64,000 nt of DNA from Syntrophorhabdaceae bacterium (GTDB lineage: Bacteria; Desulfobacterota; Syntrophorhabdia; Syntrophorhabdales; Syntrophorhabdaceae), in NCBI GenBank assembly GCA_036504895.1, contig DASXUJ010000048.1, forward strand, positions 1 through 64,000. The letters are read 5' to 3'. Shown in pieces: positions 28,852-36,856 of this stretch. The notes beneath the pieces were generated by a model. That model was given only the letters and a program-made list of their open reading frames with translations, was not told the DNA's origin and did not search any database. A program made the position numbers and the translations under genes. Positions within the stretch are counted from its first letter, which is position 1; each line of letters starts with the position of its first letter.

Positions 28852-29562
28852 CTAATTTGTGTGCCCGGCTGCGCTCACGGGCCGTTCGCATTTGAGGCTC
28901 CGGGAGATAGAGGCCGATACTTTGAGGGATTCGCTGATCAGGGGCAGATAAACTTCTACCTTTGTGCCCTTTCCGGGCTCGCTCTCTATATTCACGCTGC
29001 CGACGTGGCTTCTGATGATCGCGGAAGCCAGGGTAAGGCCGAGTCCGGTATTCCTGCCCGGTTCGGTGGTAAAGAAAGGCTTAAAGGCGAGGCGTTTTGT
29101 TTCCCCATCCATGCCTTTGCCTGTATCGGAAACGGAAAAGAGGGCACAAGAGCTGTAAAGGTGTTCATATGCCCCATCGACAGGGTATGTGCCGTTGCTG
29201 AAATGAACCTGGCCGGTGCAGAGCGTAAGAATTCCGCCTGAAGTCATGGCGTCCCCGGCATTTCTTATGAGACCCAAAAAGGCCTCTTCCAGCCTGGAAG
29301 CGTCGGCCATAACCATAATTTCATATTCCGCCGGCTTGAATTCAACTTTTATATCGCGACCCTTGAGGAAGGTGAGCCGATCCCTTAATTTCAGCATCGT
29401 TTCGTTAAGGTCGTGAGGCTGTAATCTGATTCCGCCACTAAGATTCAGAATGGGGTCAGGGCGGTGAAAAAGGGTTTCACCTTTCTCCGTCCCGACCCGG
29501 ATGCCTTCGGGCCTGCAGCTTTTTTCTTTCACAATATTTTTGATGGAGACTTCTTTGCCCAT
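28852..29562 (-). CDS. Histidine-kinase-like ATPase domain protein without dimerisation/phosphoacceptor domain
   Basis: The 236-residue protein holds essentially one HATPase domain (about 75-210): EEAFLGLIRNAGDAM (N box), FSVSDTGKGMDGETK (G1), FKPFFTTEPGRNTGLGL (F/G2) and PGKGTKVEVYLP. The first 70 residues contain no recognisable HisKA or PAS domain and no phospho-His motif (HE.R or HDFNN). It resembles the catalytic half of a NtrB-type kinase and may act with the hybrid kinase encoded 160 bases downstream on the same strand, or be a truncated kinase. GGAGGAGCGGC precedes the ATG. Confidence 0.8.
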   Translation of the reverse strand: MGKEVSIKNIVKEKSCRPEGIRVGTEKGETLFHRPDPILNLSGGIRLQPHDLNETMLKLRDRLTFLKGRDIKVEFKPAEYEIMVMADASRLEEAFLGLIRNAGDAMTSGGILTLCTGQVHFSNGTYPVDGAYEHLYSSCALFSVSDTGKGMDGETKRLAFKPFFTTEPGRNTGLGLTLASAIIRSHVGSVNIESEPGKGTKVEVYLPLISESLKVSASISRSLKCERPVSAAGHTN

Positions 29563-29828
29563 GCCGCTCCTCCTGATTGAAACAAAAATTTATTGTTCTG
29601 CTCTTTTGACGCGGATCCGGTCAGCTCAACAGGAGATAATCCTTGATCGTATTACCCGTCTGTATTCAAATTTGTACAAGGTCATCTTTATATAATACAA
29701 ACTGCATGCCATGACCCGGCTGGAAGAGTGAAACCTCATAACCCTAATTACCGTGCTGTGTTACATATTATCAGCGGAAGAAGGACAATTCCTTTTTCCG
29801 TCTTGCACGGCAAGACTGTTTCTTTTAA

Positions 29829-29846
29829 TGCAATAATTATATTGCA
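29829..29846. promoter_or_regulatory. Short palindrome, possible operator
   Basis: TGCAATA, four-base centre, TATTGCA. It lies in the AT-rich gap between the HATPase gene (29562) and the small broken gene at 29911. A second small hairpin (GTCTTGC/GCAAGAC, 29800-29816) is just before it. The rest of 29563-29910 shows no gene. Confidence 0.25.
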
Positions 29847-29910
29847 GGCCAAGACCTTCTTTCTTCCTTAAAAGGCACGAGACGGTCATCGAGGCATGAA
29901 GGAGGGAATC

Positions 29911-30159
29911 ATGACAGTGGTGATCGAGGACGGCAGCAGGGTATGTCGGGTGCGGGTGAACGCCTTGGCTTCCGACAGGCTTTCCAGCTCTTTTTAAGGC
30001 GCCTGAAAGAGGCTTGCGAGAACTGTTATTTTACTATGGTTTATATTTACTTGGGTGGGCCACGATGAACCTGCTGATGCGGAGTTTCCCGCCGATCTCA
30101 TCATTGGTGAGGCCAAGGTGGAGGTCCGCAAATGGATTATGCGAGCAAATACAATATAG
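29911..30159 (+). pseudogene. Small decayed gene of unknown family
   Basis: GAAGGAGGGAATC gives a strong ribosome site for ATG 29911, which starts TVVIEDGSRVCRVRVNALASD but stops after 28 codons (TAA 29995). In the same frame, after a second stop at 30004, the text again looks coding (GHDEPADAEFPADLIIGEAK, then VEVRKWIMRANTI) and ends at TAG 30157. The middle reads best in another frame (QLFLRRLKEACENCYF). Two compensating frameshifts would restore one protein of about 80 residues. I do not recognise the family. It may be a pseudogene or simply a 28-residue peptide gene. Confidence 0.3.
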
Positions 30160-30186
30160 GAAAAGCCGCCCATGCCTCGATGCCCT

Positions 30187-30416
30187 TTAACCTACGGGCG
30201 CCCAGCCTTTCTTTTTGAGACAACGACTTGTCACTTCACCTATCTTCTTCGGTCACGTATCCGGAACGCCTTTCGCGGTCAGGTTCGCCCTGGAGATGCG
30301 CTCACATTCCTGCCTGTCCTGCTCGAGCGCACTTCCGCTTTTTACGGGATGGCGGTATACCGTGGCGCAGCCGCTCAAAAAGAGGGAGAAAGAGCAAGCA
30401 ATAATATTATTTTCAT
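30187..30416 (-). pseudogene. Broken small lipoprotein gene
   Basis: From ATG 30416 the frame reads MKIILLLALS, a signal-peptide start, then hits a stop. With one frameshift the text continues LFLSGCATVYRHPVKSGS, with a good lipobox (LSGC), then LEQDRQECERISRANLTAKG. An in-frame TGA at 30253-30255 interrupts it, and beyond it CLKKKGWAPVG runs to TAA 30187-30189. This is the pattern of a short outer-membrane lipoprotein (about 75 residues). A frameshift and a nonsense codon suggest decay; assembly error is the alternative. Confidence 0.45.
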
Positions 30417-30582
30417 TATTCACCGACAGCGTTTATTTTAGTAAGGGCGAGCCTATGGAACAAGGCGGAGGAAAAAATGTGTCCCCAAGACCGGGATTTG
30501 TACCGGAACAACCTGGGCAGAATTGCCGGATATGACTTCTGCGGTGAATCCTGCGTATGCCTTAATTCGCTCAGGCCGGAAT

Positions 30583-31131
30583 TTACTGGGGCAAAAGGGC
30601 ACGCCCTTGAATGCCTTTCGATAACAATCTGTATTGCCAGTAGGTCCCCCTTCGCAGATTCGATGAGGCACGTGAATAGAGGAGGTTTGCCATGATCCTC
30701 TTTTCCAGTGTTTTAGCCCTGGCTGCCCGGATCATCCGGCACAGGGGAAAAAAGATGGTCCATACAAAAGCCGCCAAAAGCATCAGACTTCCGATACCCA
30801 ATCTCCATGATGGTTCCACATTTCCCTCCCCGGCATAGGTAATAGCTCCCGCGCTCGTGACAATACTCGTAATGGTGAGGACTACTCCGGTAAGCGCTGA
30901 GGCAATGAAATAAGCAGGTGAAAATTCCCTGCTCCTTCTCTGCAAATTCAGGAAACCCAGTAAAGATATTAAAATAGCGGGGACCCATAGCAAATAGAGG
31001 GTCGACAGGTTGAGGTATATATCGGGAAAAAGGTTCCTCATATCGAGGAGAGGCGTCATGGTGCCGAGAAAGGCCAGCGTGCCGGCAATGATGTAGGAAA
31101 TCCCGCAATATACGTTCTCCCTGTGAGTCAT
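30583..31131 (-). CDS. Hypothetical membrane protein, four predicted helices
   Basis: The 182-residue protein is not recognised. Hydrophobic segments lie at about 8-27 (CGISYIIAGTLAFLGTM), 44-60 (LYLLWVPAILISLLGF), 72-95 (FIASALTGVVLTITSIVTS) and 112-130 (LGIGSLMLLAAFVWTIFFPL). A basic C-terminal tail (RAARAKTLEKRIM) suggests the tail is cytoplasmic. The last 40 residues read poorly as protein and the true end may be disputed. The ribosome site is weak (GGCAGG). It stands alone. Confidence 0.6.
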   Translation of the reverse strand: MTHRENVYCGISYIIAGTLAFLGTMTPLLDMRNLFPDIYLNLSTLYLLWVPAILISLLGFLNLQRRSREFSPAYFIASALTGVVLTITSIVTSAGAITYAGEGNVEPSWRLGIGSLMLLAAFVWTIFFPLCRMIRAARAKTLEKRIMANLLYSRASSNLRRGTYWQYRLLSKGIQGRALLPQ

Positions 31132-31290
31132 AAAGCCTGCCCGAAGTTATTTGATTTTTAATGAAACTAATTACCCCTATCCGTTTTTGCAACGGGGCCC
31201 GCTCATTTTTTCAGGGTAGCATGAATGTCGCCGTCTTACTGCCGTCCCGCGCCGGGCGGTTTTGCAGGGAAAGAAGGGCTTTAATTTGTA

Positions 31291-31319
31291 TTGACAAGAC
31301 CGATACGGTTTACTACCCT
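31291..31319 (+). promoter_or_regulatory. Possible promoter of the DUF4870-like gene
   Basis: TTGACA (31291-31296), then a 17-base spacer and TACCCT (31314-31319), a poor -10. A TTGACA this exact about 55 bases before the gene is suggestive only. Confidence 0.4.
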
Positions 31320-31351
31320 CTCAACTATAGATTCACGAAAAAGGAGAACCG

Positions 31352-31723
31352 ATGGAGGACGAGAGGGAGCAGGAGACGTCGCTTGGAATGGATGAGAGCT
31401 TCGAGGCACTGCTTTGCTACACACTCGGCTGGGTAACGGGCATCGTATTTATCGTCATGGAGAAGCGCAGCGCCTTCGTGCGGTTTCACGCCATGCAATC
31501 ACTGGCGACGTTTCTCCTGTTGTCTGTTGCGATGGCTTTTGTGCTTTCCATACCGCGTTTCGGATTTCTCCTCGCATCTTTTCTGTGGCTGGCCGGTGTC
31601 GCCCTCTGGGTCATCCTGATTTGGAAGGCATACCGGGGGCTATGGTTCCGGCTGCCCGTGATCGGTAATTTCGCAGATAATTTCGCGAATAAAGGACCGA
31701 GGCGCGGTTCGCCACAGGAATAA
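31352..31723 (+). CDS. DUF4870-like (Tic20-like) small membrane protein
   Basis: The 123-residue protein shows the family hallmark: a Leu-Cys-Tyr helix LLCYTLGWVTGIVFIVMEK, then FVRFHAMQSLATFLLL, then two more helices (FGFLLASFLWLAGVALWVIL) and a short WKAYRG tail. Such proteins are widespread three- to four-helix inner-membrane proteins of unknown role. GGAGAACCG precedes the ATG. It has no operon partner. Confidence 0.85.
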   Translation: MEDEREQETSLGMDESFEALLCYTLGWVTGIVFIVMEKRSAFVRFHAMQSLATFLLLSVAMAFVLSIPRFGFLLASFLWLAGVALWVILIWKAYRGLWFRLPVIGNFADNFANKGPRRGSPQE

Positions 31724-32042
31724 GTGGTTAATTCCCGCTTAAGGCAACGCTCCCCGAGACCGCCTTTTTATCAACCGTTTAATTTTTGATCCCCACTGTG
31801 CTGCCGTCCATGCTAAAAAGAGCGGGGTCTTCCGGCGCAACATTCCTGGTAAAGCTGCCCTTTTCAATATTAATAACCCATTTCCTATGTTCCGCCCAGG
31901 ATCGTATACCTTCCTGTAATCGCGCTGTTCGCAGGAGGTCTCCGTGCCTGAAATCCCGCCTTAGAGGGCGACATTCTCCCAGCTCGAAGGATGGGTACGG
32001 TCGTACCGGGTAGAAATAGGAACTCTCCTTTGGATTCCTCTC
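31724..32042 (-). other. Intergenic stretch with a possible gene remnant
   Basis: No complete gene. On the minus strand one frame, the same as the downstream end of the MFS gene, stays open after the MFS stop to a TAA at 31779-31781. Its last 45 codons read like protein (SWAEHRKWVINIEKGS, then FSMDGSTVGIKN). I see no start codon or ribosome site, so it is either a 5'-truncated remnant or chance. Confidence 0.25.
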
Positions 32043-33236
32043 TTACGCGACTGCCTTCTTCCCGTGCAAGAAATGATAAAGAACCATAGTTGCGAGTATC
32101 ATGAGGGCCACCAACATGTAGAGCCCCCGATATCCCGTAAAGGGGACCAGCGCTCCGAGGAGGTATGGTCCCACGCCGAACCCCAGATCAAGGCAGATGA
32201 AATAGGTGGAAGTTGCCAGTCCCAACCGGTGAGGCGGGACTGTTTTTATAGAAATTGCCTGGGCGCATGATAAAAAGTTCCCATAGCCCAGGCCGATTAT
32301 CACTGCCGCGAGCAATAGGAAGAGTCCATGACCGGCCCGGCTGAAGAAAAGCATGCCGATTGCAAAGAGGGAAAGACAAGGATAGACCACAAAATTTGCC
32401 CCTTTCGTATCGAGTAGGCGACCGGAGAAAGGCCTTGAGATCAGGACCGTAGCAGCATATACGAGGAAAAAGAGGCTCGCCGCTTCTTCAAGGTGGATGT
32501 GCCTGGCATACAATGACAAAAAAACGAGCAAAACCGAATAACCGGCACCGATGACCAGTATGATGATCGATATGGGTAAGGCCTCGAATTCAAGAAAGGT
32601 CGAAATATGAAATCTTGTCACCCCTTTTCCATGATCCCGGCGCAATGGATGATCGGGCTCACCTACCACAAAAGACGTACCCAGACCGATGACGGGTATC
32701 AGGGAGGTAATAATAAAGATCATCCTGAAATCGGTGTGTTGCATCAGGAGCATTCCCGCGAAGGGACCTATCGCCGCTGCCAGAATGGTGCTCATGCTGT
32801 AATAGCCGATACCCTCGCCGCGCCTGTCAGGGGGGATTACATGGGCGACTATCGTTCCCGTGGCCGTGCTCGCGATCCCGAAAGTCAGACCGTGGAGCAG
32901 CCGGATAATGATCAACAGGGGGAGGCTGACCGCGGCAAAATATAGCGCGGAAGTGATGATAAGCGATATGGTGCCCAGAATTAAGACCCTCTTCCTGCCA
33001 ATATCTTCAATAACGTGCCCGGTCCCCAACCGGCCGACCAGGATGCCGATAATGAAGATGCTCGATACGAGCCCGGCGATGCTGGTGGAAGCATGGAATT
33101 TATCTACCGCATAAGGAGCGGTAACGACCATCAATAAATAGAAGATGAGACAAAATAAAAAATTGATGACCCCTACCGTGATAAAATCCTTTGTCCACAG
33201 CCTTTCCTTGTTCACCCTCAAACCTTCCCGAATCAT
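32043..33236 (-). CDS. MFS transporter
   Basis: About 397 residues with twelve hydrophobic helices. Between helices 2 and 3 is the major-facilitator loop GRLGTGHVIEDIGRKRVL, close to the G-x3-D-R-x-G-R motif A, and GRLLDTKGANFV appears at the corresponding site of the second half. The family cannot be narrowed; drug or organic-anion efflux is likely. The start is ATG 33236, but GTG 33215 (VNKERLW) has a GGAAGG upstream and is an alternative. Monocistronic by position. Confidence 0.85.
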   Translation of the reverse strand: MIREGLRVNKERLWTKDFITVGVINFLFCLIFYLLMVVTAPYAVDKFHASTSIAGLVSSIFIIGILVGRLGTGHVIEDIGRKRVLILGTISLIITSALYFAAVSLPLLIIIRLLHGLTFGIASTATGTIVAHVIPPDRRGEGIGYYSMSTILAAAIGPFAGMLLMQHTDFRMIFIITSLIPVIGLGTSFVVGEPDHPLRRDHGKGVTRFHISTFLEFEALPISIIILVIGAGYSVLLVFLSLYARHIHLEEAASLFFLVYAATVLISRPFSGRLLDTKGANFVVYPCLSLFAIGMLFFSRAGHGLFLLLAAVIIGLGYGNFLSCAQAISIKTVPPHRLGLATSTYFICLDLGFGVGPYLLGALVPFTGYRGLYMLVALMILATMVLYHFLHGKKAVA

Positions 33237-33492
33237 AGATTAATCGTGCGATAGAGTACGCCGCCTTGACCTCTTGCTCAGTACGAGAATCGCCATCCCG
33301 GTCGTGTGCGTTTTTTGGAGTATGGGCCCTTAAATAATACACGAAACTGCCGGCATACTAATATCATACTGCAGCCGGGATTCTCAATCCAAAACAGGAT
33401 GAGCCACTTTCGGAGAGGGTGCATACCTGGAGAAAAGATGAGGGGATTTCAGGCAGTAGCGGGTCAAGGTGCGGCAATTACCGGGGCCGGTT

Positions 33493-34476
33493 TCAGGACC
33501 GTCTCAGCCCCCGCTCTTTCACGATTGCTTCTCCGCGCTCCACGGCGATACTGACGGCAGGTTGACCCAGCCCGAGCCTCTGAGCGACCGCGGTTGCAGT
33601 CATACCGAGCTCCCGTACGAGAAAATAGCAGAGGACGCTTCGGGCCGCCACGCGGGTGGGGTATTTCCCCGGAAGAAGGATCTCTTCCGAGTTGAGGTGA
33701 AAGATCCTGGCCACGTGCTTCTGCATGGAAACGAAATCGGTACCGCTAATCTTGCGTGCATAGGTACGCTCCCATTGCTCCTTGGCGGCCTCCATCACCT
33801 CTGCGACAAACCTGCTGCTTCCCAATATGCGTTCGTCACTTCTCAGATGGCCCGAGTCCCGTGAAGGCATCCATCCCCTGTTGCTCCGGATGAAACCGCC
33901 TCCCGTGAGATCGCCCCTGCGTCCCTCCGCGATACCCTCTTCGAGGAATTTGCGATAAATGCTGCGGGCAGGCTCTGAGTCCTGATCGAACTGCATGAGG
34001 ATATAGGTGCTGTCCAGCCATGGCCTGATACATCGCTCCATTATGACCGAGTGGCCCGAGTAGGGATAGGAATCGAGGGAGTCCAGGTCCGGCACTACCT
34101 CAGCCCTTAAAGGATTGAGATGGATATACCGTACCAATTGAAGCAGATAGGGCTCTTCTTCGCAAAGGATAGATTTATACCGGTTCAGAAAAAGAGGGCC
34201 CAATCTCTTATGCCGCTTGTTGAACGAGACGGAGTAGCCCGTGAGGAGCCGTCTCATGATAGTCGATATGGGGGTCATCCCGGCACGAAGGAGGAGATGG
34301 ACGTGGTTCGGGAGCAGGGAAAAGGCGTAGCAACTGGTTTTCCCTGCGGTGAATACCTTACCGGCGCGATTGACAAAGCTCTCACGGTCGATATCGTCGT
34401 AAAACATGGTGCCCCACCCCCTGAGAATCAGGTGATGAAGTGCACCCGGAGCGTCGATGCGGCTCTGTCGTGTCAT
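33493..34476 (-). CDS. REP-associated tyrosine transposase (RAYT, Y1/IS200-like)
   Basis: The 327-residue HUH single-strand transposase opens TRQSRIDAPGALHHLILRG, has the metal motif LLPNHVHLLLR and the catalytic Tyr region LVRYIHLNPLRA. The C-terminal 90 residues (LGMTATAVAQRLGLGQPAVS) are a helix-turn-helix resembling the DnaA C-terminal domain, common in RAYTs. RAYTs are domesticated, single-copy enzymes that mobilise REP hairpins. I use ATG 34476; the frame extends to a TTG at 34512. Two direct repeats lie just upstream, listed separately. Confidence 0.9.
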   Translation of the reverse strand: MTRQSRIDAPGALHHLILRGWGTMFYDDIDRESFVNRAGKVFTAGKTSCYAFSLLPNHVHLLLRAGMTPISTIMRRLLTGYSVSFNKRHKRLGPLFLNRYKSILCEEEPYLLQLVRYIHLNPLRAEVVPDLDSLDSYPYSGHSVIMERCIRPWLDSTYILMQFDQDSEPARSIYRKFLEEGIAEGRRGDLTGGGFIRSNRGWMPSRDSGHLRSDERILGSSRFVAEVMEAAKEQWERTYARKISGTDFVSMQKHVARIFHLNSEEILLPGKYPTRVAARSVLCYFLVRELGMTATAVAQRLGLGQPAVSIAVERGEAIVKERGLRRS

Positions 34477-34530
34477 GAAGAGAAGGGTAACAACAGAAAA
34501 TGACCATGTCAACAGAAAAATTAAAATTTG

Positions 34531-34618
34531 ATAATTTAATGAGTGTCCCTAGTGGATACAATTAAAAACAACATATTTACCTCCTATCTTGATTTTCATA
34601 ATTTAATGGATGTCCCTA
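34531..34618. repeat. Pair of 21-base direct repeats upstream of the REP-type transposase
   Basis: ATAATTTAATG is followed by AGTGTCCCTA at 34531-34551 and by GATGTCCCTA at 34598-34618: 19 of 21 positions match. They lie in the AT-rich, gene-free stretch between the transposase and the next operon and may be recognition or end sequences of that transposase. Confidence 0.55.
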
Positions 34619-34646
34619 AAAAGGCACTTTAAGTTTGAGAAATAGC

Positions 34647-34675
34647 TTGACATATATAGGTATTGTTTCTAGTAT
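34647..34675 (+). promoter_or_regulatory. Sigma-70-type promoter of the NuoF-like operon
   Basis: TTGACA (34647-34652), 17-base spacer, TAGTAT (34670-34675). Predicted leader of about 235 bases before ATG 34919, containing a perfect inverted repeat and a small open frame. Confidence 0.6.
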
Positions 34676-34743
34676 TGTATACAAAAGACAATGTTCAAGG
34701 ATGCTGCTATGTAGGTTTGTGAAAGGTCTTTAAGCAGGGAATT

Positions 34744-34881
34744 ATGAGTTATGCAACGGGAAGCTACTGTATTGAATTTAGTACAGTAGCAGAGCTTGAA
34801 AAATGCTTTTCGAGGCCAAAAAGTTTTTTTCAGGTAATTATGAAATCGATGGAAGCATCAACGCACGATGCTGCCGGTTAA
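34744..34881 (+). CDS. Possible 45-residue leader ORF
   Basis: Starts SYATGSYCIEFSTVAELEKC and ends at TAA 34879-34881, inside the leader of the diaphorase operon. GCAGGG lies a few bases before the ATG. The inverted repeat 34763-34790 is inside it. Not recognised; chance is quite possible. Confidence 0.25.
   Translation: MSYATGSYCIEFSTVAELEKCFSRPKSFFQVIMKSMEASTHDAAG
34763..34790. promoter_or_regulatory. Perfect inverted repeat in the leader of the NuoF-like operon
   Basis: GCTACTGTA (34763-34771) and TACAGTAGC (34782-34790) with a 10-base AT-rich centre. Symmetric spacing of about two helical turns suits a dimeric regulator; as RNA it would form a 9-bp hairpin. No T-run follows, so it is not a terminator. 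Confidence 0.5.
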
Positions 34882-34918
34882 CGGGAGCTTAAGACATAAA
34901 CCTTTCTGGGGGTGAATC

Positions 34919-36856
34919 ATGGAAAAGATGTGCTCACATCAGGATCTGGAAACAGTAAGACAAGAAATTCTGTCCAAAAGGGACTCGAAGAAGCCCTGCA
35001 TTTCAATCTGCACCGGTACCGGTTGCCTTGCCTCAGGGGCCGGAGAAGTTATGGCTGCCTTTACTGCGGAGATCGAAAGCCAGGGGCTTAAAGCGGATGT
35101 AGATGCCAAGGGCACCGGGTGTCCCGGGTTTTGCGAGAAAGGACCGATCGTCGTCATTTACCCCGAAGAGATCTGTTACCTTGAGGTAAAGCCCGAAGAC
35201 GTTGCCGAGATCGTAAGTCAAACCGTAAAGGAGAATAAGGTCATCGAGCGTCTCCTTTATGTCGACTCCGCCACGGGTGAAAAAGCGATCCATGAATCGG
35301 ATATACCCTTTTACAAGAACCAGGAGCGAACCATTATCGGGAATAACATCAAGATCGACTCCAAGAGCATCGACGACTATATCGCGTTCGGTGGTTACAC
35401 CGGTTTGGCGAAGGCCCTTCTGAAGATGACGCCCGAGGAGGTGCTGGACGAGGTCAAGAAATCGAACCTGAGAGGACGGGGAGGTGGTGGTTTTCCCACG
35501 GGCAGGAAGTGGGAAGAGGCCCGTCATGCTGCCGGCGATATAAAATATGTAATCGTCAACGCCGACGAAGGCGATCCGGGCGCATTCATGGACAGGGCTG
35601 TTCTCGAGGGAAACCCTCACTCGGTCCTCGAAGGGTTGACAATCGGGGCCTATGCGGTCGGCTCCCATGAGGGCTTCCTCTACGTGCGTAATGAATATCC
35701 CCTGGCAATAGAAAATGTGCTTATCGCCATCGAGAAGGCCGAGGAATACGGTCTCCTCGGCAAGAACATTCTGGGATCGGGTTTTGACTTTTCCGTGAAG
35801 GTCCACAGGGGTGCGGGCGCCTTCGTCTGTGGTGAATCGAGCGCCCTCATGACGGCACTCGAAGGCAAGGCAGGGGAGCCCAGGCCGAAATACGTCCATA
35901 CCGTCGTAAAGGGCGTGTGGGACAGGCCCAGTGTTCTCAATAACGTCGAAACCTGGGCAAATGTGCCGCCCATCATCGAGAAAGGCTCCGACTGGTTTAC
36001 CCGGTACGGAACGGAAAAAAGCAAAGGTACGAAAATCTTCTCCCTCGTGGGAAAGATCACCAACACAGGTCTTGTGGAAGTGCCCATGGGCATTACGCTG
36101 AATGACATTATCTATAAGATCGGCGGCGGAATCCCCGACGGCAAGAAGTTCAAGGCGGTCCAGACCGGAGGGCCCTCCGGTGGATGTATCCCCGAGCGGC
36201 TCCTCGACCTCCAGGTCGGCTTCGATGAATTGACCAAGGCCGGCTCCATGATGGGATCGGGTGGAATGATTGTGCTCGATGAAGATACGTGCATGGTCGA
36301 CGTGGCCAGGTACTTCCTGGAATTCCTTACCGATGAATCGTGCGGTAAATGCGTTCCGTGCCGTGAGGGGATCAGGCAGATGCTCAAGATCCTCACGAAG
36401 ATCACCAAAGGAAAAGGGAAACCGGGCGACATCGAGCTTTTGCAGGAATTAGCCGAAGTGGCAAGCGAGGCTGCCCTTTGCGCTCTGGGAAGAAGCGCTG
36501 CCAACCCGTTTCTCAGCACCCTCCAGTATTTCAGGGATGAGTACGAGGCCCATATCAACGAAAAACGGTGCCCGGCCCTTGCCTGTAAAGAACTGATCAA
36601 TTATTACATCGAGCCCGAGAAATGCAAGGCATGCACCACCTGCGCGAGGAAGTGTCCTGCCGATGCCATCATAGGGGGAAAGAACCTTATACACATGGTG
36701 GACCAGGACAAATGCACCAAGTGCGGGACCTGCTTCGAAGTCTGCCCCGACCGTTTCGCCGCGGTGACGAAGCTGTCCGGCGTGCCCGTCCCGGCGAACC
36801 TTTCCGAAGACCAAAGGGTGATAGTGAGAGAAGTGAGAGAGGCCAAGGCATCGTGA
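34919..36856 (+). CDS. NADH-binding diaphorase subunit, NuoF/HndC type, with N- and C-terminal Fe-S domains
   Basis: The 645-residue protein begins with a thioredoxin-like [2Fe-2S] domain (C31, C36, C68, C72). The NuoF core follows: FMN/NADH loop RGRGGGGFPTGRKW near 185, VNADEGDPGAF, GAGAFVCGESSAL, an SLBB domain, and the [4Fe-4S] motif ESCGKCVPCREG with C475, C478, C481 and C521. The C-terminus is a 2[4Fe-4S] ferredoxin (C569-C579 and C599-C609). This is the architecture of HndC/HydB/FdhB subunits that link NAD(P)H to ferredoxin, hydrogenase or formate dehydrogenase. GGGGGTGAATC precedes the ATG. Its partner overlaps its stop; no hydrogenase or formate dehydrogenase catalytic gene follows, so the redox partner is encoded elsewhere. 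Confidence 0.9.
   Translation: MEKMCSHQDLETVRQEILSKRDSKKPCISICTGTGCLASGAGEVMAAFTAEIESQGLKADVDAKGTGCPGFCEKGPIVVIYPEEICYLEVKPEDVAEIVSQTVKENKVIERLLYVDSATGEKAIHESDIPFYKNQERTIIGNNIKIDSKSIDDYIAFGGYTGLAKALLKMTPEEVLDEVKKSNLRGRGGGGFPTGRKWEEARHAAGDIKYVIVNADEGDPGAFMDRAVLEGNPHSVLEGLTIGAYAVGSHEGFLYVRNEYPLAIENVLIAIEKAEEYGLLGKNILGSGFDFSVKVHRGAGAFVCGESSALMTALEGKAGEPRPKYVHTVVKGVWDRPSVLNNVETWANVPPIIEKGSDWFTRYGTEKSKGTKIFSLVGKITNTGLVEVPMGITLNDIIYKIGGGIPDGKKFKAVQTGGPSGGCIPERLLDLQVGFDELTKAGSMMGSGGMIVLDEDTCMVDVARYFLEFLTDESCGKCVPCREGIRQMLKILTKITKGKGKPGDIELLQELAEVASEAALCALGRSAANPFLSTLQYFRDEYEAHINEKRCPALACKELINYYIEPEKCKACTTCARKCPADAIIGGKNLIHMVDQDKCTKCGTCFEVCPDRFAAVTKLSGVPVPANLSEDQRVIVREVREAKAS

Noticed and set aside
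29800-29816. GTCTTGC/GCAAGAC hairpin followed by a T-rich stretch, terminator-like
   Set aside because: No plus-strand gene lies upstream to be terminated, and the stem is short.
30477-30695. 72-codon plus-strand frame rich in cysteine, with a GGAGG before its ATG
   Set aside because: It overlaps the opposite-strand membrane-protein gene, ends without domain features, and lies beside decayed genes; not enough support.
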